Assembly: GCF_002434265.1 (NCBI RefSeq)
Contig: NZ_DJJS01000006.1
Location: 930,001-994,000, forward strand
DNA from: Pseudomonas sp. UBA6562
Lineage (GTDB): Bacteria > Pseudomonadota > Gammaproteobacteria > Pseudomonadales > Pseudomonadaceae
Reading direction: 5' to 3'
DNA length: 64,000 bases
Position numbers and translations under genes: made by a program. Within the stretch, counting starts at the first letter, position 1; each line of letters begins with the position of its first letter. A model generated the notes under the pieces. The model ran no database searches, was not told the origin of the DNA, and worked only from the letters and a program-made list of their open reading frames with translations. Positions 34,048 to 42,079 of the stretch are shown piece after piece.

Positions 34048-34689
34048 TCAGGCCGACTGGTCCAGCGCCACGCCCCACTGGCGCGACAGGCACGGCCAGC
34101 GCTTCCAGGCCGCGCCGGTTTCCGGGCTGCACAGCGTGTCGCGGTACTGCTCGACCGACTCCACTGCGAAGCTTTCTTCGTCGAGCAACTGCTCGACCGA
34201 GTGGTGCACCACCTCGTCGAGCTGATTGGCGAAGGTTTCGCCGATCAGCTGATGGGCGATCAGGTTGGCGACCGTGGTATCCAGCGGAATCAGCGGCTGG
34301 CTGAAATGGCGGATGTACAGGTCGTTGACCTCCTCCACCAAACGGTGCGCCAAGTAAGCCTCGTCCAGCAGGCATTGCAGCCCGACCTGGCCCTCGACTT
34401 CGCTCGGCGGCAACAGGAAATACGCCTCGGCGATCTTCAGTACCGGCTTGATCTGCGCTTCGATACCCGCTTCGCGCGACACTGCGTATGCGGCCTCGAG
34501 CAACTCGGGGACCTGCTCGATGTAGGCGCTGACGAAGCGTGCCAGTGTACCGCGAGGGTCTTGCTCGGGCAGTTGGATGAGCGGGTGCAAATGGGGCAGT
34601 TGCTGTTCCAGACGTTGCTCGAGCTGGCCGGTCTGGCGCTCGTGTTGGTGGGCTTGGGTGATCTGCTCGCGTAAAGCGGCAATGTTCAT
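34048..34689 (-). CDS. Conserved hypothetical protein (PA0104-like)
   Basis: A 213-residue soluble, mostly helical protein with no signal peptide or membrane segment. The start MNIAALREQITQAHQHERQ and a coiled-coil-prone first 40 residues are followed by FVSAYIEQVPELLEAAYAVSREAG and LIPLDTTVANLIAHQLIGE. I recognise only its position: in P. aeruginosa and P. putida a gene of this kind lies after the carbonic anhydrase-SulP pair and before coxB. Here the cox genes are missing. Function unknown. Confidence 0.75.
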   Translation of the reverse strand: MNIAALREQITQAHQHERQTGQLEQRLEQQLPHLHPLIQLPEQDPRGTLARFVSAYIEQVPELLEAAYAVSREAGIEAQIKPVLKIAEAYFLLPPSEVEGQVGLQCLLDEAYLAHRLVEEVNDLYIRHFSQPLIPLDTTVANLIAHQLIGETFANQLDEVVHHSVEQLLDEESFAVESVEQYRDTLCSPETGAAWKRWPCLSRQWGVALDQSA

Positions 34690-35110
34690 GACAACTCCAG
34701 GGGTAGGGCAGGACATACGGAAGCCACTAAGGTAGCTCGGTATACCAAATGCTTAAGACCGATTAGTCATAACGCCCTGCACCATTTAGGTGCTGGGATA
34801 TATAGCGTTGCCCCCTTTGGGCTGAAACCTAGCAAACATGCGGCCTGCAATCGATCTTCCAACGGCTGAGAACCATTCTTGCCCACGCGATTGGATGGCT
34901 TTGTTCACAAACGGTACACCGTTTTGAAACATGTTTTGTGTCAGCGAGCCGCTTCTCCCTCTACGAGCAGGCAGCCCTAAGACCGGCCGGTGCACCCTAC
35001 TTCCTTTTTCAGCGGTATTTTCGCTAGCCATCTCTGCGCACTCCTGCCTGGCCCGCCGTGGCCAGCTCAGGTACCGTGTCGCGCGTCCCTTACTTCCGGT
35101 AGCCCATGCC
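34690..35110. other. Gene-free gap at the expected site of the cox (aa3 oxidase) operon
   Basis: 421 bases without a credible gene, between the PA0104-like gene and the SCO gene. In related Pseudomonas this interval holds coxB, coxA, ctaG, coxC, SURF1, ctaA and cyoE-type genes. No remnant of these was recognised. The stretch contains two palindromes, AACGGTACACCGTT (34910-34923) and AAACATGTTT (34927-34936), and AT-rich segments, possibly a surviving promoter region for the SCO gene. Confidence 0.6.
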
Positions 35111-35743
35111 ATGAGCCGAACCCAGAAAACCGTCATCGTCCTGGTCGCCCTGGCGGCGCTGATCGCCGGCCTGATCGTCAATCAGGCGCTCAACGGCAAG
35201 GCACGCCTCAATCCCGAAGCGCTGACCGCGGCCGGCATCATCCTGCTGCCGCAAAGCCGTGCGCTGCCCGAGGTCGGCATGACCGACCAGAACGGCCAGC
35301 CGGTGAACCTTGGTCAGCTCAAGGGCAAGTGGTCGCTGGTGTTCTTCGGCTACACCTATTGCCCGGACATCTGCCCGACCACCCTGGCGCAGCTGCGCGA
35401 GGTGAAGCGGCAACTGCCCGAGCGGGCGCTGGAGCGCTTGCAGGTGGTGCTGGTGAGCGTCGATCCCGAGCGCGACACCGCTACCCAGCTCAAGCAGTAC
35501 CTGGCCTATTTCGACGAGCACTTCATCGGCCTGCGCGGGTCGATTGGCGACACGCAGACGCTGGCCAACGCCTTGAGCATTCCGTTCATCCCCGCCGACA
35601 CGCGCAAGCCCGGCTATACCGTGGACCACAGCGGCAACCTGGCGCTGGTCGGGCCGGACGGGCGGCAGCGGGGGTTCGTCCGGGCGCCGTTCAGTAGTGA
35701 GAAGCTGGTGAAGCGGCTGCCTGAACTGGTCATGCAAGACTGA
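35111..35743 (+). CDS. SCO1/SenC family copper chaperone
   Basis: A 210-residue membrane-anchored thioredoxin-like protein. A single N-terminal helix (TVIVLVALAALIAGLIV) anchors it to the inner membrane. The copper-binding motif CPDIC is in FFGYTYCPDICPTTLAQL, and the conserved His ligand is in YTVDHSGNLALVGPDG. SCO proteins deliver copper to the CuA site of cytochrome c oxidase. Here the oxidase genes that normally precede it are absent, so its client may be elsewhere or it may serve copper or redox stress. ATG 35111 is the first start that places the anchor correctly. Confidence 0.95.
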   Translation: MSRTQKTVIVLVALAALIAGLIVNQALNGKARLNPEALTAAGIILLPQSRALPEVGMTDQNGQPVNLGQLKGKWSLVFFGYTYCPDICPTTLAQLREVKRQLPERALERLQVVLVSVDPERDTATQLKQYLAYFDEHFIGLRGSIGDTQTLANALSIPFIPADTRKPGYTVDHSGNLALVGPDGRQRGFVRAPFSSEKLVKRLPELVMQD

Positions 35744-35824
35744 TCCGCCAGCTGGCATTTTTGCCAGTTGTGGCGGCTCCGGATAATCCGGAAGGTGAGG
35801 AATCGCCTCACCCTGGAGCCCCTC

Positions 35825-36817
35825 ATGAACAGGCGGAAGATTTTTTACCAGAACGACGATGCACACAGTCTCATAGAGAGCGAACGTGACTCAACGGTTT
35901 TGAGAGCGGGGTTTTCGGTACTCGCGCAGAGCGATTCGCAGGGCGCGTCCCAAAGCACACTTTTGTTGGGAAGCGACCGGCAAGCCTCACCGATTTTCGA
36001 AGCTGATGACGAACGTCCAAGTGCGGCGGTCTATACCCCCTATGGCGTGGAGGAGGGGTTACGCTCCTGGATCGGCTTTACCGGGGCGGTCAGAAACGAT
36101 TTTTTAATGGGGTATCTGCTCGGTAATGGTTACCGGCTCTATAACCCTGTTCTTATGCGGTTCTGCTCACCCGATTCATTAAGCCCGTTCATGACGATGA
36201 ACAGCTATGCATATTGTGCAGGCGATCCTGTCAATAGCAGCGATCACAGTGGACATATGCCGAATCGCAACTGGACCACACCATCGTCACGTCTATCAAC
36301 GCCATCACCCCCGCGTAAAAATGGCACTAGGCTATTCATGACCGAGCCGATGGTAACCCCGGACTGGGAGACTACTTTCCAAGAGTCTACGCACGCACCT
36401 GCTCCTGCCGCTCTCTTAGTTTCCCAAGCGCCTGCGCCTAGCACGAACTCCCGTATTGCTACCCCACCTCTCCAAGGAGGTCCGCCTAGCCCAACACCCG
36501 GCCCCAGCCTATTGGCCAGCAGCTCTACAAAACGTTCGCTCGTGGCCGGAGGCAGTCGTAAGCGCACGAGGTGGAATAATCCAATAACTGTTGAAGAAAA
36601 AGATAGTTTGCTAGCTATTCTTCAGAAGGAGATACCTAACAAAATTAATCCGGAAAGTGCATCAATCTATCGGCAAGGAATAAAAGAATACTTCGATGCA
36701 TTCAGTGATGGTAAGAGATATGGAATTAAATTATATAAGAATATTCCTGAAGTTTGGAGGGGGAAGGTTTCCTACTGGATATACAGTCGACTAAAATCTA
36801 TCAGGGAAAATAAATAA
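35825..36817 (+). CDS. Orphan Rhs-core protein with variable C-terminal tail
   Basis: A 330-residue protein carrying the C-terminal Rhs/YD repeat-associated core: AVYTPYGVEEG, RSWIGFTGAVRND, GYLLGNGYRLYNPVLMRF, CSPDSLSPF and NSYAYCAGDPVNSSDHSGH, about residues 69-144. A Pro/Ser-rich linker (150-245) and an AT-rich basic tail of about 90 residues follow, with no recognised family. Such short proteins are common in P. putida-group genomes and look like detached tips of Rhs/toxin-complex proteins. GGAG before ATG 35825 supports the start. No obvious immunity gene follows. Toxicity of the tail is hypothetical. Confidence 0.85.
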   Translation: MNRRKIFYQNDDAHSLIESERDSTVLRAGFSVLAQSDSQGASQSTLLLGSDRQASPIFEADDERPSAAVYTPYGVEEGLRSWIGFTGAVRNDFLMGYLLGNGYRLYNPVLMRFCSPDSLSPFMTMNSYAYCAGDPVNSSDHSGHMPNRNWTTPSSRLSTPSPPRKNGTRLFMTEPMVTPDWETTFQESTHAPAPAALLVSQAPAPSTNSRIATPPLQGGPPSPTPGPSLLASSSTKRSLVAGGSRKRTRWNNPITVEEKDSLLAILQKEIPNKINPESASIYRQGIKEYFDAFSDGKRYGIKLYKNIPEVWRGKVSYWIYSRLKSIRENK

Positions 36818-37092
36818 AACGCTGTGCAGCGCTAAGCGTCCAACTGTATAGGGATTGCTTAGCATTTAATGATCATATCAAGCTCACAGAGTTTAATACT
36901 TACGACGACCCTTTCCGAATCGGAACGAGCGTGCCCGACAACGGGGGAGTCGATTGTCGTCTGCCCTGTTTCAATCGATGCCTGACGCGCCTTGCTCAGT
37001 GCTCGAAACGTTCGAATCTCTTCGATCTATTCAATTGCATTATCATTGCTCTCCTTGCGTAGTCGGTTCTCAAAAAAGGAGCAGTACATGAA
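36818..37092. other. Gene-free AT-rich gap after Rhs-core gene
   Basis: 275 bases with no credible open frame and no clear terminator. The AT-rich start continues the composition of the Rhs tail, then returns to normal near 36930. It ends with a strong AAGGAG at 37076 before the M48 gene. Confidence 0.45.
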
Positions 37093-39306
37093 ATGGCAGT
37101 TGGCAAGGATAAGGGGGTTGTAGGCATGACGCGTGATCAACGGATCTTAGGCTGGCGGCTAGTCTTGCTACCCCTGTTGCTATTCCTGATGGCTCTGTGG
37201 CAAGGCCATCGCGCCGACACCTCGCGCACCGAAAGCCTGGAGGTGCAAAGCGAGCTGCAAGGCTTCGTGCTCAACATGCAGCAGTTGCAGGCCGAGGGTT
37301 CGCGCCAGCGCATCGACATCGGCGGCCAAGCGCATTCCCCGGCGCTGGCCGAGGCGTTGGCGCAACGCAAGCTGCACCAGGTCGACCGCGAGGTCACCAT
37401 CGCGCGCATCGGCGGTTGGCTACCGGGCGTCTCGCAAGGCTTTGCGGGCCTGTTGCTGCTGCTCGGCGCGGCGTCGCTGCTGGCGTTGCACTGGGCGGGC
37501 AAGGCCGCGCTGCATTCCAGGGATCGCCTGGTCAGCCTGTTCTACGTGGGCCGGCAGGTCCTGCCGACGGTGCTGCTGGCCTTGATGCTGCTGCTGACCG
37601 TCACGGTCGTGCTGGAAATCGCCTATGAAGCGTTGTGGCTGTTCACGCTCGAGCAGAGCTCGTCGGGGGTGATGAAGCTGCAAATGCTGGTGGGCATCGT
37701 CATGATCGCCATGCTCTGGCCGCTGTACCGTCTGCCGCGCCAGCTCAAGGCCATGAGCCAGGTGTTCGACAGCGAGCCGCACGCCATTTTCGGCACGTCC
37801 TTGACCGAGGCCCAGGCACCGGCCCTGTGGGCGCGGGTGCGCGGGTTGGCGACGCGCCTCGATGCGCTGCTGCCGGACCACATCGTGGTGGGCTACCTCG
37901 ACGGCTTCTACGTGACCTCCAGCGACGTCGAGCTGAGCCCGAGTGGGCAGCGCCTGCAAGGTCGCACTCTGTATGCGCCGCTGCCATTGCTGGCGCTGCT
38001 CGACGCCCGCGAAACCGATGCGGTGATCGGCCATGAGCTGGCGCACTTCTCGGGCCAGGACACCGACTACAGCATCCGCTTCATGCCCATCTACGACGGT
38101 GCCTGGCGCAGCGTCGGGGTATTGGGCGAGCGGATGGAAGGCGGCTTCCTGCAAGGTTTGCTGACCATGCCGGCATACGGCCTAGCGGTGCACTTCATGC
38201 AGTGCTTCGACCGGGCCGTCAGCCATTGGAGCCGCAACCGCGAACTGTTGGCCGATGCCACTGCGGCGCGCCTGGAGGGCGCCCAGGCCGTGGTCGATTC
38301 GCTGGTGCGCACCACTGCCCTGGGCGCGGTGGTGGAGGCTTGCCTGGACGACTGGTGCCAACAGCCCGAAGCCTGGCCCGAAGACGTGCTCCAGGCCCTG
38401 TTGCAGCGTTTGGCCACGCAGCCGCCGCGCTTGCCCGAGGGCGAGCTGGACACCCAGTTGCCCCACCCCAGCGACACGCATCCGCCGACCATCCAGCGCA
38501 TCCAGGCGCTGGGCCTGGGGCTGGATGCGGTATACGCCGGCAACGGCTTGCGTCCGGTGGTGCCGCAGGCGGCCCTGGCCACCCTCGAACAGGCGCTGCC
38601 CGGCGCGCCGATACTGGCGCGGCAATTGAGCGTCGAGTTGGGCGAGCGCCTGGTGCAGAACCGCTCGGAGCTGCGCCAGAACCTGCAAGCGCGGATTGAG
38701 GCGGTGCAGGCGCGCTGCGTGCTGCATGAGGGCGCGCAGGTGCGCGGGCGGTTGGTCATGGCGTTCAGCCTGGCGTTCGGCATCGGCGGCCTGGCCGTGG
38801 CGCTATGGCCCCACGCGCCTACCGCCAAACCCGCGTTGCTGACGTTCTTCCATATCCTGGGCGGGACGTTGTTCGTGCTGGGCGTGCTGTTCGCCGCGAT
38901 GGGCTGGCGTCTGGTGCGCCGCGCAGACACGCCCGCGCTGATCTTCGACGCGCACACCGTACGCTTCGCCAATGCCCCGGAGCCGTTACCGCTGCATTTG
39001 ATCGACGGTTTCCGCTTGCTGGTCGGCAGTGGCGTCGGCGTGCAATTCAAGCTGGATGACGAGGCGCCGCTGCCGCTGTTCCGCAAGCCCCGCTTCTTCG
39101 AGCCCGATGCCAAGTTCAAGCCCAAGACGCGAATGATCACCGTGTTGCTGGCGGGCTGGCGCGTGGACGGCAAGGCGCTCAAACCCCAGGCACTGGCGGA
39201 GCTGGTAGGCAAATATGTGGAAGGTGGGCATGCCCATCAGGCGTTGAACGCGCTGGACCAGCCGGCGCCTGTGGCGGTCAGCGCGGCGGCCGACGCCGAG
39301 CGCTGA
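37093..39306 (+). CDS. M48-family membrane metallopeptidase
   Basis: A 737-residue inner-membrane protease. Hydrophobic segments near residues 20-36, 115-133, 155-180 and 200-218 precede the catalytic domain. The zinc motif HELAHFSGQDTD is near residue 315, and RNRELLADATAA supplies the third ligand Glu/Asp. Two more hydrophobic segments lie near 555 and 580. The family relates to Ste24/HtpX peptidases; these long forms are annotated only as M48. Two starts are possible: ATG 37093 (11 bases after AAGGAG) and ATG 37126 (after GGGGG, giving MTRDQRILGWR). An 11-codon frame from 37088 to 37123 fits the AAGGAG even better. It is convergent with metQ. Confidence 0.85.
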   Translation: MAVGKDKGVVGMTRDQRILGWRLVLLPLLLFLMALWQGHRADTSRTESLEVQSELQGFVLNMQQLQAEGSRQRIDIGGQAHSPALAEALAQRKLHQVDREVTIARIGGWLPGVSQGFAGLLLLLGAASLLALHWAGKAALHSRDRLVSLFYVGRQVLPTVLLALMLLLTVTVVLEIAYEALWLFTLEQSSSGVMKLQMLVGIVMIAMLWPLYRLPRQLKAMSQVFDSEPHAIFGTSLTEAQAPALWARVRGLATRLDALLPDHIVVGYLDGFYVTSSDVELSPSGQRLQGRTLYAPLPLLALLDARETDAVIGHELAHFSGQDTDYSIRFMPIYDGAWRSVGVLGERMEGGFLQGLLTMPAYGLAVHFMQCFDRAVSHWSRNRELLADATAARLEGAQAVVDSLVRTTALGAVVEACLDDWCQQPEAWPEDVLQALLQRLATQPPRLPEGELDTQLPHPSDTHPPTIQRIQALGLGLDAVYAGNGLRPVVPQAALATLEQALPGAPILARQLSVELGERLVQNRSELRQNLQARIEAVQARCVLHEGAQVRGRLVMAFSLAFGIGGLAVALWPHAPTAKPALLTFFHILGGTLFVLGVLFAAMGWRLVRRADTPALIFDAHTVRFANAPEPLPLHLIDGFRLLVGSGVGVQFKLDDEAPLPLFRKPRFFEPDAKFKPKTRMITVLLAGWRVDGKALKPQALAELVGKYVEGGHAHQALNALDQPAPVAVSAAADAER

Positions 39307-39311
39307 GGGGA

Positions 39312-39337
39312 ACTGCTCACGCAGGCGCGTGAGCAGT
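39312..39337. terminator. Bidirectional terminator hairpin between M48 gene and metQ
   Basis: ACTGCTCACGC and GCGTGAGCAGT form a perfect 11-base stem with a four-base loop between convergent genes. No strong T-run on either side. Confidence 0.7.
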
Positions 39338-39348
39338 GCAACCGAGCT

Positions 39349-40119
39349 TCAGAACGCCGGGATCACCGCGCCCTTGTACTTCTCGCTGATGAATTGCTTC
39401 ACTTCCGGCGAGTGCAGCGCCTCGGCCAGTTTCTGCATGTCGGCCGAGTCCTTGTTGTCCGGGCGCGCGACCAGGATGTTCACGTAGGGCGAATCGTTGC
39501 CTTCGATGGCCAGGGCGTCCTTCTCGGGGTCGAGCTTGGCTTCCAGGGCATAGTTGGTGTTGATCAGCGCCAAGTCGACCTGGGTCAGCACACGCGGGAT
39601 GGTGGCCGCTTCCAGTTCGCGGAATTTCAGGTTCTTGCCGTTGCCGGTGATGTCCTTGACCGTGGACAGGATGTTGCCGTTGTCCTTGAGGGTGATCACC
39701 CCGGCCTTGGCCAGCAGCAGCAAGGCGCGGCCGCCGTTGGTGGCGTCGTTGGGGATCACCACGGTAGCGCCGGTGGGCAGCTCGTCGAGCTTTTTCAGCT
39801 TGTCCGAGTATGCGCCCAGAGGCTCAAGGTGCACGCCGGTGACGCTGACCAGGTCGGTGCCACGGGCCTTGTTGAACTCATCCAGGTACGGCTGGTGCTG
39901 GAAGAAGTTGGCGTCCAGGCGCTTCTCGGCCACTTGCACGTTGGGCTGGATGTAGTCGGTGAATTCCTTGACCTTGAGCTCCACGCCCTGCTTTTCCAGC
40001 AGCGGTTTCACCACATTGAGGATCTCGGCGTGCGGCACCGGGCTGGCGGCGACGGTCAGGGTATCGGCCTGGGCCGAGAACGCCGCGACGGCGGCGGCCA
40101 GAGCAAGCAGTTTCTTCAT
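39349..40119 (-). CDS. metQ: Methionine ABC transporter binding protein
   Basis: A 256-residue MetQ/NlpA-family protein. The signal peptide MKKLLALAAAVAAFSAQA lacks a lipobox Cys, so it should be a free periplasmic protein, unlike E. coli MetQ. Family stretches include VAASPVPHAEILN, YIQPNVQVAEKRLDANFFQH and LALINTNYALEA. ATG 40119 is the natural start. It is the last gene of the metN-metI-metQ operon, with 58 bases before it, and ends near a bidirectional hairpin. D-methionine or L-methionine is the expected cargo. Confidence 0.93.
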   Translation of the reverse strand: MKKLLALAAAVAAFSAQADTLTVAASPVPHAEILNVVKPLLEKQGVELKVKEFTDYIQPNVQVAEKRLDANFFQHQPYLDEFNKARGTDLVSVTGVHLEPLGAYSDKLKKLDELPTGATVVIPNDATNGGRALLLLAKAGVITLKDNGNILSTVKDITGNGKNLKFRELEAATIPRVLTQVDLALINTNYALEAKLDPEKDALAIEGNDSPYVNILVARPDNKDSADMQKLAEALHSPEVKQFISEKYKGAVIPAF

Positions 40120-40177
40120 CAATCACTCCTCATGGGGGCCAGGGCGGCCGACGCGCGGTCGGCCGATCCGAATCCGC

Positions 40178-40849
40178 TTATTTGCGGGAAAAATGCACGA
40201 CCAAGCGGTCGCCGACGCTTTGCAGCACTTGCACCAGCAACAGCAGCAGCACCACGGTCACGACCATGACGTCGGTCTGGAAACGCTGGTAGCCGAAGCG
40301 GATGGCCAGATCGCCCAGCCCGCCCGCACCGACCACGCCGGCCATCGCGGTATAGGACACCAGCGTGATGGCGGTGACGGTGATGGCGGCAAAAATACCT
40401 GGGCGGGCTTCGGGCAGCAGCGCGTTGGTGATGATCTGCCGGGTGGTGGCGCCCATCGACTGCGTGGCCTCGATGATGCCGCGGTCCACTTCGCGCAGCG
40501 CAGTTTCCACCAGGCGGGCGAAGAACGGCGTGGCGCCGACCACCAGCGGTGGAATGGCCCCGGCCACACCGAGCGAAGTGCCGGTGATCAGCACGGTGAC
40601 GGGGATCATCACGATCAGCAGGATGATGAACGGCAGCGAGCGCAGCACGTTGACCACCAGCGACAGCAGCGCATACACCCCCTTCTGCTCGAACATCTGC
40701 CGCGGCCCGCAGAGGAACAGCAGCACGCCCAGTGGCAGGCCGAGCAATACGGTGAACAGCAACGAGCCGAACAGCATGATCAGGGTGTCCCCGGTGGCGA
40801 GCCAGATCTCGCTCCAGTCGACGTTGGCGAAGAAATTCACGGCGTCCAT
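40178..40849 (-). CDS. metI: Methionine ABC transporter permease
   Basis: A 223-residue inner-membrane permease with five predicted helices. The binding-protein-dependent transport signature (EAA loop) is in EVDRGIIEATQSMGATTRQII. FFARLVETALRE and VSYTAMAGVVGAGGLGDLAI are typical of MetI. The ATG at 40849 shares a base with the metN stop (TGATG), which fits translational coupling. It partners MetN and MetQ. Confidence 0.95.
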   Translation of the reverse strand: MDAVNFFANVDWSEIWLATGDTLIMLFGSLLFTVLLGLPLGVLLFLCGPRQMFEQKGVYALLSLVVNVLRSLPFIILLIVMIPVTVLITGTSLGVAGAIPPLVVGATPFFARLVETALREVDRGIIEATQSMGATTRQIITNALLPEARPGIFAAITVTAITLVSYTAMAGVVGAGGLGDLAIRFGYQRFQTDVMVVTVVLLLLLVQVLQSVGDRLVVHFSRK

Positions 40850-41856
40850 CAACGCAATACCTCCATATGGACATCGGCGGCGGCGAAGCGGGCGAACGCG
40901 GCGTCCATGTCGCCGCCGGTCACGGCCAGGGTCAGTTGCCCATAGGGCACGTCTTTGATGCGGTCGATGCGCCCGGCCAGGATGCTGTAGTCGACCCCGG
41001 TCTCGCGGGCCACGGTGCCCAGCAGCGGCGCATAGGTGGCCTCGCCCTGGAAGGTCAGGCGCAGGATGCGCCCCGGCACGTGGGCGAAGTCGTCGCGCTG
41101 TTCGTGCTCGTCGACCTGCTCGTCTTCCTGCACGAAACGCTTGGTAGTGGGGTGCTGCGGGTGCAGGAACACGTCGGCGACGCTGCCTTGCTCGACGATC
41201 TGCCCGGCGTCCATCACCGCCACGCGGTCGCAGACCCGGCGAATCACGTCCATCTCATGGGTGATCAGCACGATGGTCAGCTTCAGTTCGCGGTTGATCT
41301 CGGCCAGCAGTTGCAATACCGAGGCGGTGGTCTGCGGGTCGAGGGCACTGGTGGCCTCGTCGCACAGCAGGATCTTGGGGTTGGTGGACAACGCGCGGGC
41401 GATGCCCACCCGCTGTTTTTGCCCGCCCGACAGCTGCGCCGGGTATTTTTTGGCGTGTTCGGACAGGCCGACGCGCGCCAGCAGCTCGGTGACCCGCTGG
41501 TCGATGGCGCTTCGCGACAGTTCGCCGCCCAGGATCAACGGCAGTGCGACGTTGTCGGCCACGGTCTTGGAGGCCAGCAGGTTGAAGTGCTGGAAGATCA
41601 TGCCGACCTGCTGGCGGAAGCGGCGCAGGCCGTTGGCGTTGAGGGCGGTGACGTCTTCGCCGTCGACCACGATGGTGCCGCCGCTGGGGTTCTCCAGGCG
41701 GTTGATCAGGCGCAGCAAGGTACTTTTGCCGGCGCCGGAATGGCCGATCAGGCCGAACACCTGGCCGTTTTCGATGCGCAGGTCGGTGGGATGGAGGGCG
41801 GGGATGTCCCTACCGGCGACGCGGTAGGTCTTGTGCACATGTTGGAACTCGATCAC
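40849..41856 (-). CDS. metN: Methionine ABC transporter ATPase
   Basis: A 335-residue ATPase. Walker A is GHSGAGKST, the signature is LSGGQKQR, Walker B is ILLCDEATSALD, and the H-loop His is in LITHEMDV. The C-terminal NIL domain (about residues 260-335, ending AAADVHMEVLR) binds methionine and inhibits transport when the cell is replete (known for the family). It is first in the metNIQ operon. No S-box or MetJ box was recognised upstream. Confidence 0.96.
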   Translation of the reverse strand: MIEFQHVHKTYRVAGRDIPALHPTDLRIENGQVFGLIGHSGAGKSTLLRLINRLENPSGGTIVVDGEDVTALNANGLRRFRQQVGMIFQHFNLLASKTVADNVALPLILGGELSRSAIDQRVTELLARVGLSEHAKKYPAQLSGGQKQRVGIARALSTNPKILLCDEATSALDPQTTASVLQLLAEINRELKLTIVLITHEMDVIRRVCDRVAVMDAGQIVEQGSVADVFLHPQHPTTKRFVQEDEQVDEHEQRDDFAHVPGRILRLTFQGEATYAPLLGTVARETGVDYSILAGRIDRIKDVPYGQLTLAVTGGDMDAAFARFAAADVHMEVLR

Positions 41857-42079
41857 GTAGCGAACCTTGTGGGGCGCAGGGAAGGGTTGTCCGGCGGTGA
41901 GCCGAAATCGCGCATTTTAGCCTTTTCCGGGAGGCGTTCTTAGCATTTATTTCACCGATCCCCTAACCAACCGTCATATCGCGACCCTTGGTAAATCCGA
42001 TGGAACGCCGACGGAACCTCCTCAGTCACTAGCAGAACGAGCCCGAATGGGCAGCCTGTAATGATGAGGAGCACCCGAG

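Noticed and set aside
34690..35110. Search for remnants of coxB, coxA or cyoE in the gap
   Set aside because: No CuA, heme-copper oxidase or prenyltransferase motif was recognised in any frame, so no pseudogene is called.
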